This document shows positions 23,038-34,732 of a stretch of DNA of 64,000 bases, in pieces. The position numbers were made by a program, and so were the translations under genes. Every line of letters begins with the position of its first letter. Within the stretch, counting starts at the first letter, position 1. The notes under the pieces were generated by a model, which saw nothing but the letters and a program-made list of their open reading frames with translations, was not told the origin of the DNA and ran no database searches. Source of the stretch: Laburnicola sp. R22_1 (lineage: Eukaryota; Ascomycota; Dothideomycetes; Pleosporales; Didymosphaeriaceae); NCBI GenBank assembly GCA_014281115.1, contig JACONQ010000002.1, forward strand, positions 2,046,001-2,110,000, written 5' to 3'.

Positions 23038-25432
23038 ATGGCCCAAGAACCGGGCCTCTTCTCGGTCCGCCGCCAGGTGAGTCTTGCGTCGCGCCTGCCT
23101 GTCGCGAACGAGGGCACTTTCCTAACAATGCGCGCAGACGCTGGCGCCTATAAACAACAACTTGTCGTCGATTCCCATGCCTTCGTCCGCCATGAAACGC
23201 TCGAGTTCCATTTCGAACATGCAACAAGCCGGCGCGCCCTTCACCGCAAACCACGCGCGCTCGCAGTCCGGCTCCCGAATGTCTCTTGCGCCTAGTCGCC
23301 CCAGCCAGCCCATCTTCCAGCGGTCCTCGTCCGGCACGAATCTCGCCGAGCAAGGCTTCCAGTCCGTCCACCGCAATTCGACGAGTAACGTGTTCGGCGC
23401 AAGTAGCGCGGGGGGAGGCAGGAAGAGCTTCGCCCCGGGCGCTTCCATCTTTCAGACACCAGCACCTGCGCCGAGCTTTGAGCAGAGCACCCAGCGACGC
23501 AGCAGTGTCTTCAAATCGCGAACCTCACATGTTAACGGGCCACCGGGCATCAAACAATCATTCTTCCAGACGGCACCGGCCCCAGCAGCCGTTCCAAATG
23601 ACCCGCGACGACTCAAGGATGCCAGCACGCGATCTCAGATGGCTGCCGAACTCTTGGAGTATCTTACACAAAATAATTTCGAAATGGAGTCCAAGCATGT
23701 GCTTTCCAACAAGTGCATGACCTCGCCGACCCAGAAGGACTTCAACAGCATGTTCCAGTGGCTGTACCACCGCATCGACCCCGCATACCGTTTCCAAAAG
23801 TCCATTGACCAGGAGGTTCCGGTGCTGCTCAAGCAGATGCGCTATCCATTTGAAAAGTCCATCATGAAGTCGCAAATCGCAGCTGTTGGCGGCAACAATT
23901 GGGCTACTTTCCTTGGACTGCTCCACTGGATGATGCAGCTAGCCAAGATGATCAGCGCGTATGAGCAGGGCTCATATGACGATGCATGCTTTGCAGCTGG
24001 CCACGATGTATCGGGCGACCGCATTATCTTCGACTTCTTATCCGATGCGTATAGCACATGGTTATCGGCTGACGACGTCGATGAAGAAGAGAACGAAGAG
24101 GATGCACAGCGAAAACTCATCGAACCACACGTGCAGGCCATGGCCCGTCGGTTCGATGAGGCCAACGCGCAACACCACGAGGAAGTTCAGTTGCTGGAAG
24201 CAGAGTACAAGGCGCTGCAGGACCAAATCGAGGAACTGTCCAAAGCCGGGCCAAGGATCAACAAGCTAGAGGATCAAATTAGAATTCTTGAAGATGATCG
24301 CGTGAAGTTCGAAAACTACAATAATTCCCTGGATGCCAAGGTCTCGAAGTACACGGATCGTTGCGAATTGATGGAGAAGGAGATCGAGAAGATCGAAGCA
24401 GAACTCGAAGCTTCGGACAAAGAGCGACAAGAACTCCAAGCTATCATCGATGGGCGCGGTATGACCATCGCAGACATCGATCGCATGGCCTCCGAGAAAG
24501 AGCGCCTCGACAACGCGCTCCAAGCCGCCTCCACCCGCGTCGAAGAGTCGAAGAAGCGTGTCGCAGAAAAGGAACTCGCCGCCTCTCGCAAGCTCGACGA
24601 GCTCGAGCAGACAATCGAACGTTTTAACAACCTGGGTTACCAAATCGGCGTCATACCTTCCACAGCGACCAACGCCAAAGGCCAAGAATACGAACTCGTC
24701 CTCACCATCAACGACGGACCCAACTTCTCCGGCTCCCAAATGGGCTCCTCGACGCGCGAAGCCTCCGACAGACTGCTCGCCGACTCCGGCACAGGCTACT
24801 CGCCGCACCACCTCCTCAACCTGGACCTCCGCGGCACCGTCAAATCCAACATCCTCGCCCTCCGCAAGGAAATCGCAGAGCGCCGCAACGCCGCGCTCGA
24901 AGCCGACATGAGCAACCACGACATGCTCGACAAGGTCAAAGAAGCCATCGACGACAAGCAAGCCGAAGTCGAGGCGCTGGGCCACCGAGTCGCTCAAGCT
25001 GAAGAGGAGCTCGAAAAGTTGCGCGAAATCACGAGCACGCAGAAGACGGCGAGTGACGCGCAGATTGAGAAGATGGAGAAGGAATTGAGTAGGATGCGTA
25101 GTGGCTTGGGCGATAGCGTGCAGTTGATGGTGCAGAAGGAAATGGCTGTTAATATCGAGTATGTTTCCCCCTCCCTTCTCCCCTCCTAAACATAAAAGAA
25201 TTCCCCGTCCTAACGCAACACACGCAGATACGAACAACTCCAACTCCGCGCCAGCACCCTACGCGAGGAACTCCACACCGAAATCGAGCGCATGCTCGAT
25301 GACATCGTTCGGTTTAAACTGCATATTCAGAAGAGTCTGGAGGAGTATGAACAGTTTATTGCTGATGAGGTGGAGAGGAGCTGTGAGGAGGAGGATCAGT
25401 TGGGGGATGTCGAGGATGTGGAGGAGGCGTAG
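23038..25432 (+). CDS. ndc80: Kinetochore protein NDC80 (HEC1)
   Basis: Subunit of the four-protein Ndc80 complex that joins outer kinetochores to spindle microtubules. Spliced from 23,038-23,076, 23,138-25,158 and 25,228-25,432 (introns 61 and 69 nt), giving 754 aa. The first exon encodes only [13 protein letters not shown], and the frame joins exactly to TLAPINNN. The basic, Ser/Arg-rich N-terminal tail (about residues 1-145) is the Aurora B-regulated microtubule-binding tail in known homologues. A calponin-homology-type domain follows (about 150-300; [18 protein letters not shown] helix, [33 protein letters not shown]). Long coiled coils run from about 360 to near the C-terminus, broken around 500-560 where the family has its loop. 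The length is normal for filamentous fungi. It converges with pfkA. Confidence 0.96.
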
Positions 25433-25854
25433 AGGATGTGTGTTTGTGTGTATAGCTTCTTGTTGATGGCGTGATGGGTGGTATGTTGGATAATGAGATT
25501 CATGACGGGGTCGGGTGGCGTTTTTGGGCTGGACTGGGTTGGAATGGGCTGATGTGTTGTGTTGCGTTGATTTAGTCGTCTTTGTGGAACAGGCGTTGGA
25601 GGGGATCGCGCGTCTGCTGGAACTTGCACTGCTGAGCCGTTCTTCGAATGATACCTTTTTCTCGCGATTGTTTCGTCTATATAGAAAGTTTTTGGATATC
25701 TATTTTGCATATCTACTGCTCATTCAAGTAGTTTCTACACATAAAGAGATGCCGTGTCTATGCCTGCAGCTATCCATTACTTCCCCATCCGGTTCATAAC
25801 GGAATAATTATGAGTCTCATGAGGTGTACCAGGAGACGAACTGAAGTCCCCACC
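25433..25854. other. Convergent intergenic region (3' UTRs)
   Basis: 422 bp between the stop of NDC80 and that of the phosphofructokinase on the other strand. It should contain both polyadenylation regions. Nothing else is seen. Confidence 0.6.
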
Positions 25855-28327
25855 CTACTGCTTCCCCTTGTTGATTGTTTGTCGGCCACTGAGAATGTCC
25901 ACGTACTGCTTGAGCTCCCACCAGAACTCCTGCTTGGGCCGTCTACGATGCCAGTCGGTTTCCTACCACGCCGTTAGTAAGTTTATCTGCGTCTGGTGAT
26001 GTAAGAGAATGACATACCTTCTTCTCGATGCTCTCCATAGGCGAGAAGAGCACCTTCGCGCCCTTGATGCCAATCACCGCCGTGCTCATTAAATCATCAT
26101 GGATATTTTCCGGATCCATACCCGTAAACTTCTCAATATGCTCCATACCCATAAAGGCGAACCGCACCGCCCTCACGCGATCCATTGGACTCGGCGTCGT
26201 GCCCTGCTGGAAGTGGCCCGGCACACCATGCCTGCTCTCGAACTTGCCCTTGCCCGCCTCGGCAATCATATCCGCAATGATCTGCACGCTATACACTTTA
26301 GACGCTTTCTCGTTGACGAGCATAATCTTGCCGGCACGGTTCTGGCCCTTGTCTTTGAGGAAGAGGTCACGTAGGTGGTCAATGTCGTGGTCGAGCATCT
26401 TGAGAGAGATGCCGTCTTCGGGTGTATAGACGGCGAAGGCGCCAATGGAAAGTCCGGCGATGGTGGCGATGTAGCCCGATTCTCCGCCTTGGGTTTCGAT
26501 GACGAAGACGCGGCGACGTGAGGCGGACGCGGATTGCCGGCAGGCGTCGGAATATTGGATGAGGGCGTTCAAGCAGGTGTCGGAGCCGATGGAGTATTCC
26601 GTGCCGGGGACATTGTTGGAGATGGTCGCTGGGAGAATCACCTGAGAGCGTGTTAGTAGAGAACTGCTCACGATCATGGAATGCGTACCATGGGGATCTT
26701 GAAGGCCTTGTAGTGCTCCCTGCCCTTGCGCAATTCGCTGACTGCCGTGAAAGCCTCGAAGCCGCCAACGACAAACAGAGCCTGGATCTTGTATTTCTTG
26801 AACACCAACGAGACTGTCTCTAGGTCTTCGCTTGGGAGACCGCGATTTGTACCAATCTCTGAACCACCCTTGTTTGCCCAACTCTCAGCATCGAGCCATT
26901 TGATTTCCCGTACGGATCCAAGGGGTTCGTCTGAGTGATGCCGTATGAGACCAGGGAAACCGTTGTGGAGAGCAACCGGTGTGTGTCCGCGCGCCAGACA
27001 GTACGCAACAGCAGCGCGGGTAGCGGCGTTCATACCGCCTGCGGGAGCTCCGACGTGGATGATGCCCACACGCATACGCTTCTCTTGCGGTAGCAGAAGA
27101 TCTGGCCGCTCTGTTGATGTGGTGATCTTGTACGACTTGAAGTATTCAGCGAATTCAGCGTCGCGTAGCCTCATGGCCGCATCAAAGTCTTTCTTCTCGA
27201 TAGCCTCTGCGACCATTTTCGTCTGGGCGACCGCCTCAAGCAGCGGACGGCGCACAATCTTGTTCTCGATCATACAGATGACGGGCGATGGGGTCTCGGA
27301 GGTCGCTTCTAGAACTGCTTTGACAGCTTCGACACCCTGGAGCGTCGATAACATTCTGTCGTATGCGGCCGGCTGCCCTCCTCGCTGCACGTGTCCGAGC
27401 GTAGTGATTCTTGTATCCAAGCCGGCCCCGGAGAGAATCTCCTTGATCTGATGTGGTGTGATCTTATTGAGGTTCTCGTCGATAGCGCCTTCACACACGA
27501 TGACGATGGTCTTCCGTTTGCCCATGGCACGGTGCTTCTGGATTATATGAAGCATTTGTCCCTCCCAGCCCTCTTTCGCAGGCTGCTCAGGGATGAAAAT
27601 GAAGTCGCTGCCCGTCGCGACACCAGCCATGAGGGTGAGCCAGCCACAATGCCGTCCCATGGTCTCGACGACGAAGGCACGCTGGTGACTTGTCGCCGTT
27701 GTATCCACCGAGTCAATTGCTTCGCAGATGCGGGCGAGCGAAGTGTAGCACCCGATGGTCGCGTCCGTCATGCTGAGATCGTTGTCGATGGAGCCAACGA
27801 GGCCGACGATGTTGAGGTGCTTGAAAGGGGCAATCTGTTCGGCGGTGAGCTCCTTGGTCTTGACTAGCTCTTCAAGCAGACTGGGCCACTCGTCGCGGAA
27901 CTTGTCTGCTCCAGTGAGACTGCCATCACCACCGCAGATGATCAGGGCGTCGATGCCCTTCAACACCATGTTTTTGGCTGCTGCTCTCCGCCCTTCGCGT
28001 TGAAAGAATTCCTTGCATCGTGCCTATAACGCATCAGTACAGGAAAGCAAACTCCACGTTAGGGTCACATACTGTGCCGATAAGAGTACCACCCTCGGAC
28101 AGGAAGCCTCTCACGTCCTCCCACTTCATTTCCTTGATCATGTCGCCGCCTTTGACGAGGCCGTCGTAACCCTCGTATATGGCAAACGCTTCGCAGTTGT
28201 TGTGTAGCGCCATACGGACGATTGCTCGTACGGCTCCGTTCATGCCCGGCGCGTCACCTCCGGAGGTCATGACGCCGATCCTCCTCTTCTTGCCCTCGAG
28301 GGGCGGCGGTACCGCGGTAGGCGCCAT
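25855..28327 (-). CDS. pfkA: ATP-dependent 6-phosphofructokinase
   Basis: Catalyses fructose 6-phosphate plus ATP to fructose 1,6-bisphosphate, the committed step of glycolysis, in the cytosol. Exons on the minus strand: 28,327-28,073, 28,023-26,689, 26,641-26,018 and 25,962-25,855. The introns are 49, 47 and 55 nt and the product is 773 aa, the usual size of the duplicated eukaryotic enzyme. In the N-terminal catalytic half I see [15 protein letters not shown] (ATP loop), GGDG at about 116-119, the catalytic GSIDND at 162-167 with its Asp, and METMGR-type [12 protein letters not shown]. The C-terminal, allosteric half starts [17 protein letters not shown] and contains GGFEAF and [15 protein letters not shown]. 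The start at MAPTAV was chosen although the frame is open upstream to 28,483, because the upstream residues do not resemble PFK. Confidence 0.96.
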
Positions 28328-29617
28328 ATTGTGTGTGATGTGTGGCGTGCGGTGTTTGTTGAAGAGCCGGTGCAAGCAATTGCCGAGGAAATTGCAGAGC
28401 AGACGGAGGAGGAAGTTGCTGAGGACTGCGGGGTATAGCTTCCAGGTCGGCAACCGATCCGTCGAGGGATTGCCGGTTGACACTGCAGCCCCGTGGGTTA
28501 GCTCGGCCTACGCAATGCAGCTGACCAATGTACTTGCAGTTGGTGTCAATTGGTGTGTGGGGGGGCAGAGTAGGTGAAGGCTCCCAGGTGGTTTGTTGGC
28601 GGCGGGGCTTTAAGCGGGGTCGCCGCCTGTTGAGAGACGCGTGCAGCGGTGGTGTAGTGCAGTGATGCTTCCCGCGGTGTGGTAATTGATCGAGAGCGAG
28701 GAGAGAGAAGCAGAAGCAGCGCGTATATAGGCCTAGGGCTCTGCGCGATAAGATTACTTTTAGGACTGGCTGCAGTGACGTGGGGCCGCAGAAAACAAAG
28801 CCACGAGCACCAGCTACAGTGGGGCTTTCTCTCTAGTCTCACCACTTCTCACGCCACCCTCTACAACACAGCCTCCAGGCTGCCTCTTGCGGCCCAGTTG
28901 TCTTGCCATCTGCACCCAAGAGCTGCCAGCGTTGAACCGCCGCCGCCAATCCCACTTGGCGCCCGTGTCTGATGCAGGGTCGACTACCTAGTCTCACGAG
29001 ATAACTTCCCAACGAAGCAGTTGTCCAAGCCTCACTATCAAGACCGTGCTGAAAATTCTGCTGTACGCCTCACACCAGAAGTGGGCTGATGGCACTCCTG
29101 ATTTATGGATGTGATATTCGATATCGTGCGTATAGAATGTTTTTGTAATTTATGATGCCCGTCCTATAAAAGGAATTATAACTCGAATTCTGAACACTGG
29201 GCCGAGTAGAAACAGACGCTTATACATATCTCGAGGAGGCACCATGTGAAAACACAAGAACAAGAAGAAATAGCCAGAAATCGAGAAAATCCGTCCAATC
29301 CATGAAGAGTTCTTGTCACAAGAAAAAGCAAGGTAACATCGGAGCCTTCCGAAAGCCGTGCCGATGCGCTAATCTCGTAAAGGTAGCGAGTGCCGTTACC
29401 CGACTGCCGTGGCTCGGGCATCAGGTGCTGCTCGTGACATTCGTAGCTGACTTCTATCTAATCTATCTAATCTGCGTAATCTACGCTCCTTTCACTTCTT
29501 TTCATCGCAAGTCTCGAGATAACAAATGCCTCCGACACGCCTCATGAAAACGCAAACCGTACACACATCCCAAGAACAATTTGCTACTACCCATTTGACA
29601 GAGTCACCTTCGAACGT
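28328..29617. promoter_or_regulatory. Intergenic region with pfkA promoter
   Basis: 1.29 kb. The pfkA promoter lies in the half near 28,328; a GCGTATATAGG at about 28,720 is a possible TATA element on either strand. The other end is the 3' flank of the aldo-keto reductase gene. Only short inconsistent ORFs and no RNA gene are seen. Confidence 0.5.
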
Positions 29618-30601
29618 CTACTCCTCGCCTGGCCACACGTTGTAACCGAAGGTGTCTTTCATGTTGACGAAGCGCGTGTGCCGCCCCATGGCAACACTCT
29701 CCACAGCATCGAAGTCCTCGTTGCTCAGCTCCGGAATCAACCAGTTGCTCTCGATGCGTTTCGGCGTCGAGCTCTTGGGAAGCACAACGTAACCCCTCCT
29801 CAGACCCCAGGCCAGTAGCACCTGGGCTAAATCGTGGCCGCGCCGCTCCGCGACTTCGTTCAGCGTCTTGTTCGTCCGGACCTTCTCACCAGTGTTGGGC
29901 ACCTGATTCTGGCTGCCAAGTGGTGAGTATGCTGCCGGCATGATATCGTGCTCAAAGCAAAACTTGATCAGTTCGTCGTTGGGTAGGAAGGGGTGACATT
30001 CGATCTGGTTGACTATAGGCTTGATTTCCGCGTAGGACAGGGTCTTCTTCAGGGCTTCAATAGTCCAGTTGGACGTTCCGATCGCCTTCGCTTTACCTGA
30101 GCGGTAAATCTCCTCCGCAGCTCGCCATGAGGGCTCCAAGTTTTGGTTTTCGGTCAGGTCCTTCTTGATGATGTATTTGCCATCGGCACCAAGCTTGGGC
30201 ATACGGTTGTCGTCGCTCTCCGCAGCAAATGGCCAATGCAGAAGGAATAGGTCGATATAGTCCATGCGCAGTTTCTCCAAAGAGTTGTTGAAGCTCCACT
30301 TCACGTCGTCGGGTTCCATGAGATGAGGCCACACCTTTGTGCAGATGAAGAGGTCTGAGCGTTTTACTGATGGGTTCGATTTCAGGAAGTCGTGTACGGC
30401 GTCTCCGACCTCTGCCTCATTCTGATAGAACCACGCGCAGTCGAGGTGTCGGTAGCCAGTGTCCAAGGCATGTGTGACGGCCTTGTATGTCTCGCCCGCG
30501 GCACCTTCATTGGCAAAGGTACCAAATCCAACGGCTGGAATGGTGGCGCCGTTGGAGAGCTTGTAGGTTTTCGCGTTGGCGAGAGGTGCTGCGCTGCCCA
30601 T
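29618..30601 (-). CDS. Aldo-keto reductase
   Basis: NADPH-dependent reductase of the AKR superfamily, cytosolic, 327 aa, no intron. The start at MGSAAP is chosen because it directly precedes the first beta-strands (KLSNGATIPAVGFGTF), while the frame runs open upstream to 30,913. The catalytic tetrad is visible: Asp54 and Tyr59 in DTGYRHLDCAWFYQNE, Lys89 in ICTKVW and His122 in LLHWP. The coenzyme-binding end has LPKSSTPKRIESN, the Lys/Ser-Arg pattern that favours NADPH. Substrate is not decidable: fungal relatives reduce glyceraldehyde, xylose or galacturonate. The C-terminus FNMKDTFGYNVWPGEE-like tail is typical of fungal glycerol or galacturonate reductases. It sits next to a transposon-filled AT island that starts 0.5 kb upstream of its ATG. 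Confidence 0.93.
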   Translation of the reverse strand: MGSAAPLANAKTYKLSNGATIPAVGFGTFANEGAAGETYKAVTHALDTGYRHLDCAWFYQNEAEVGDAVHDFLKSNPSVKRSDLFICTKVWPHLMEPDDVKWSFNNSLEKLRMDYIDLFLLHWPFAAESDDNRMPKLGADGKYIIKKDLTENQNLEPSWRAAEEIYRSGKAKAIGTSNWTIEALKKTLSYAEIKPIVNQIECHPFLPNDELIKFCFEHDIMPAAYSPLGSQNQVPNTGEKVRTNKTLNEVAERRGHDLAQVLLAWGLRRGYVVLPKSSTPKRIESNWLIPELSNEDFDAVESVAMGRHTRFVNMKDTFGYNVWPGEE

Positions 30602-31127
30602 TTTGGAACTGGTTGTGGAATACGATGAAAGTAGGGTAATAGAAAAAATGAAAGGCAAAGAGTTTTGAGGTATGTTCCAATTCTGCTTTGAGGCAATGTG
30701 GGGTCGTAACGAATATGCTAGGCAACTATGCCGGAACGCTGCAAAGCCAGATATATCCTCTCGCAAGGCGCGGACCAGAAAAAAATTCGCTCTTTTCACC
30801 GAAACCTTGGAAACCACAACCGTTGGGACACACCGCAGCTTCTTCACGGCCGGTTCCAAATTATCTTCGTCCCGGTACCCATCTTCGTCTGCACCAGTCT
30901 TCGTTGTCTCCATAAATCATCATCCAACTGTTTCAACAATGCGCGGGTTTCTGTCCATCATTGATAAGACATGGCATCATTTGGGTGGGACTGCGACCCT
31001 TTTTCCGCTATGCACAGGCACGCCAACGACTCTCGATGGTGATTCGCGGTCCATGTGAAAACCTCTTTGAGGATCTTGCAGCGCGGCTCTGCATGTGCCG
31101 AGTCTTCCCTATGTTCAGGGGTTTCCT
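30602..31127. promoter_or_regulatory. Promoter region of the aldo-keto reductase
   Basis: 525 bp of normal composition between the ATG at 30,601 and the transposon target duplication at 31,128. It must contain the reductase promoter. No clear core element was recognised. Confidence 0.5.
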
Positions 31128-31381
31128 CGTTGGGGCCGGTGAGACTGCATAGCACGCATCTATCTACTGCGCAGCACGCATTCTAACTATATAGAGCTAA
31201 GGCTTAGAAAATAGTTTACTTACCTAAATTTATATATATAATATATATTTAAAACTTATTTTTAATTACTTACTAGGTATATATATTACTTTTTAGTATT
31301 ATTACTATTTTGTATTATTACTATATAGTTCTTAATTTAATACATTCTACGCATATATTTTAACACTACTATCTAACTATT

Positions 31382-31393
31382 TATTATTATTAT

Positions 31394-31431
<38 letters not shown>

Positions 31432-31432
31432 A
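31382..31432. repeat. (TTA)n(TAG)n microsatellite
   Basis: About five TTA units run into about twelve TAG units just left of the nested pogo-like element. A shorter AATAATAATAAT tract lies on the other side at about 33,690-33,705. Confidence 0.9.
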
Positions 31433-31450
31433 CACTATATAATTATATAA

Positions 31451-33665
31451 TAACATATTCTATTAGTAGCCCGGACAGATTAGTCCACTGGATAGTTTTT
31501 CTTAGCAACTTTAAGGTCCCTTATAACTTATTATAGAATACTACTAACGTTACTTTATAGTAACTTATAATAACCTACTATAACTTATAATATACTAAGT
31601 TACTATTTACTTTACTTTTTATATTATATAGCCTCTTTATATAGCTATAGTAGCTGCGTAAAACTAAGAAGTCTTTCTTAGTAGTATAAACTTATAATAA
31701 GACTCTCTATAATATATAATATATTATTTACTATACTATATATAGGCAATATATAGTATACTTATTATAATTTATAGTAAAGTATACTATATCTTAAGTA
31801 GTACTTTATCTAATTTTTAGTTACTAAGTGCGTACTATTACAAAATAAAGTTAACTTATTATTTTTAGCCTTATAGTAACCTATAATAAAATTACTCTAA
31901 TTTACTATTAACACTATCTAAAAATAAGCTACTAAGAGTAATATCTAACTCCTTCTCTATCTCTTTATTTATCTAATAGGTTCTTATATTATATCTAGAC
32001 TCTTTACACCTTCTATAATAGTATTATATTAAGGGACCTACCTCTCCCTTACTACTACCTTGCGCTCTTTTTAATAACTTTACCTTAATAAAAAGGCTTT
32101 CTACTTCTAAATCTACTTTCTAAGTAAAGCCTAGTGTTCTACCTTTCTAAATACGCTTTCTTTTACGCGTTTTTTACTTTATTAGAACCTTAATTTGCTT
32201 TTTAAGTTCCTTAATATAGGTCTCTTAAAGTACACTATAGTAGAGTATAAGTTTAGCACCTTTTATAAGCTATAAGTAGCTTAATTTAGTATTAAATAAA
32301 GACTAAATAAAAGAATTGCGTATAAGCTTTAACTAGAATTTAAACTTAAGGGTATTACTTAGGGTTCTAGCTTACTATAGTGTATCTAGTAGGGTACTCT
32401 AAGGTAGAGTATAAATACGCATATTAAGGCAATCTATTACTATTAATATATTTAAATAAACAAGCCTAAAGGCCTTAAAGGCTTTCATATAGTTTTTTAG
32501 TATAAATATATTAAAAAACGCGTTATAAAAGGCTAGTAGAAAGCCCTTTTTATTATAAAAGATGCGTTAGCGTGCTAAGTTCTATACACACTAGAAGTAC
32601 TTTAGCTTTAGTAGCGCAAAATAGACTATATTAAGTAGCTAAAGAATATAAGATAAGTGCGCTAGTATATAGAGTATTAGGATCTTTTATTCTAGATAAT
32701 AATTCTTAAAATTCTAGGAGTAGTAGCTCTTATAGCTATCTAGAATAAGTAATCTTTATAACCCTACTATTCGCGATCTTATATACGTATTAAAGTGCTT
32801 TAACTATATAACTCTAAGTTTATTATTAGTCTAGCTAGTCTTAGAGACTAAGAGCTTCTAATTATAGGAGATACTAGTCTTCTTATACTACGCTAAGATA
32901 TAGACTTACCCTTTATAAATAATAAAAGGTAGAGTAGTATACCTAGCAGCGCAAATACTCTAAATTACTATAACCTACTTACAGTTATCTAACTAAATAA
33001 GCGTAGGTTAAGAATATTTTTCTAAACTAGTTATAATCTTTATTAAGCTAATAATTCCTATCTAGAAGCCTATCTTATTAAAGTTATAAATATCTTTATT
33101 CTATACTCTATACTTAGCTTTTATGTCCTTTACTAGCTAAAACTATATATTTATAACCTCTAGATCTTCCTATTATATTCTTTATTAGTCCTTTGCTTAA
33201 TTAAAAGCTATTTTAAGCTTAGGTACGCGCTTTATAAAGCGCTAAGCCTAGTATTATTCTATAGGATCTCTATACTACGCAGCTAGTAGTTTATTAGCTA
33301 TATTTTCTACCTTATTTAGCTAGAGTGTAAATCCTTATAAATCTAGGTTAAGGATATACTATATAAGCGTCTGCTCTTTAGTTATAGTAAGCTTTACTAT
33401 ACCTAATTATATATCTGCTTAGGTAGTAATTCTATTAATTTAATTGCTTAGTATAGACTTTAGAATATTATATACTATAGCAGCGCGTTATAGGCTTAAA
33501 ATTTGCTTATTCTAATAGGCGTAAAGGGCAAGCTCAATTCTGCCTTCTTAATTAGATACTAACATATTATGTTATTAAGTTATTATAATTTGTAGTAAAG
33601 TGTTGTGGTCTTGGCAAAAACTGTTTAGCGGACTAATCTGTCCGGGCTACTAATAGAATATGTTA
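31451..33665 (-). mobile_element. Nested pogo/Fot1-like (Tc1-mariner) transposon, RIP-destroyed
   Basis: The element runs from 31,453 to 33,663 (2,211 bp) between TA dinucleotides, as expected for Tc1-mariner insertion. The ends are inverted repeats, perfect for 34 bp and containing TAGCCCGGACAGATTAGTCC; matching weakens beyond. On the minus strand, reading RIP stops through, the segment around 33,200-32,980 gives KDIKAKYRV-NKDIYNFNKIGF-IGII followed by a PTLI-type segment. This is the KYGI..EDIYNFDETGF.MGI block of Fot1/pogo DDE transposases, with the first catalytic Asp now Asn. No open frame survives. It is inserted inside the Mutator-like element, so it is the younger of the two insertions. 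Confidence 0.82.
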
Positions 33666-33814
33666 AGTATTTAGTTAATAAAATAGCTAAATAATAATAA
33701 TAATATTTTATATATAAATTCTACCTAATAGGTTATTTCTAAAATCTAACTGTATATAGTTAGGAATGCGTGCCACGCAGCAGATTGAGCCATGCAGTCT
33801 CGCCCCGTTGGGGC

Positions 33815-34732
33815 AAGCAGACGTCAACAGCGATCAACTGGAACCACTGGAACGGATTGCCGCAAAAGTGGGTCCCGCAGAAAAAGGCCGATCATTCGGC
33901 GAACGACGTTGAAAACAAGCATGAATAACTTTGGCAAGCCCACTTTTTGCCAGAAATACCCACGGCTTGCTCTCACTGATACGTCAACCCAACATGCGGC
34001 TCTACGACTGCGCGGCCGATGCAAAGCGCTTGGAAAATATCAAGCTCTGATCCTTCTCATCATACCCGAGTACCCACTTACTTCATGTAGATACGGGAAG
34101 CAAAGCCGTGAGTGTGGATAGGTGGTGGAGACTTGGTACACGCTGTGCAAAGAAGTTACCTCTTTTGGGAAGCCGTGATAGCAGCTGTGGATTACCGCCT
34201 AAATCTGTGGCGACGGATTCTGCCACGTTCAACACCTAACCCAGTTTTACCCGTTTTTCGGCATGAAGAAACTCGCCGGCTCAGTCCTCCCGTCTAGCTC
34301 TGAAATTCTGCGATAAGCGCCTGTGCAGTGGTGCGGCAAGAAAACGGCGAGAGTTGCGGTCAAGCTGTAGCTCCATTCAAAGCGAAGCCCTGCGTCATAA
34401 TGCCACTTGTGGGGTACCATGGTGGAGTTCTACCAACGTTTCAAGATGAGAAGTATGGATCCCGTCGGGAGCTTACGGGCAAGGCAGCGGCCGAGAAAAA
34501 GAACAAGCGAAGAGTTCGACTAGATTCTTCACATGATGTAGCGTGGTAAGGGAAGGTTGCCTACAGACTGACATCAGATATATACCGGCCCTCCACGGAA
34601 CCAAGGACATATCTCCACCAACTCATCACACTCTACTTCTCTGACATTACGAGTCTCTGTCCACTTTCAAGAAATCTTACATCTTGACATATTCAGCACC
34701 CTCCTAGCTTTTGTTTTGTCGAAATCATCATC
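33815..34732. promoter_or_regulatory. Intergenic region with promoter of the HAD hydrolase gene
   Basis: About 920 bp of normal composition. Small plus-strand ORFs (33,792-34,549) overlap and have no domain character. An AGATATATACC at about 34,577 lies 150 bp before the ATG and is a possible TATA element. Confidence 0.5.

Larger units (their letters stand above)
31128..33814. mobile_element. Mutator-like TIR element with 9-bp target duplication, hosting a nested transposon
   Basis: The 9-mer CGTTGGGGC at 31,128-31,136 is repeated directly at 33,806-33,814. Between them the two ends are inverted repeats: left (from 31,137) contains GAGACTGCATAGC, GCACGCATTCTAACTATATA and an AATTTATATATA end; the right end, ending at 33,805, is their complement with CA/TG-type differences. 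Matching continues for about 100 bp. Long inverted ends with a 9-bp duplication fit Mutator-like elements; hAT (8 bp) is the alternative. Without the nested insertion it is only about 460 bp, so it is non-autonomous. Most of its interior is AT-rich through RIP, while its outermost 30 bp are nearly normal. Confidence 0.82.

Noticed and set aside
24266..25243. 325-aa minus-strand ORF opposite NDC80
   Set aside because: It is the complement of a coiled-coil coding exon with biased third positions. It reads as Leu/Val/Phe-rich low-complexity sequence and has no start context or domain.
28546..28972. ORFs on both strands in the pfkA upstream region
   Set aside because: Short, overlapping, no domain; they lie where the pfkA promoter and 5' UTR must be.
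33792..34549. Chain of small plus-strand ORFs beside the second AT island
   Set aside because: They overlap in different frames, have no splice signals joining them, and the first begins inside the transposon end.
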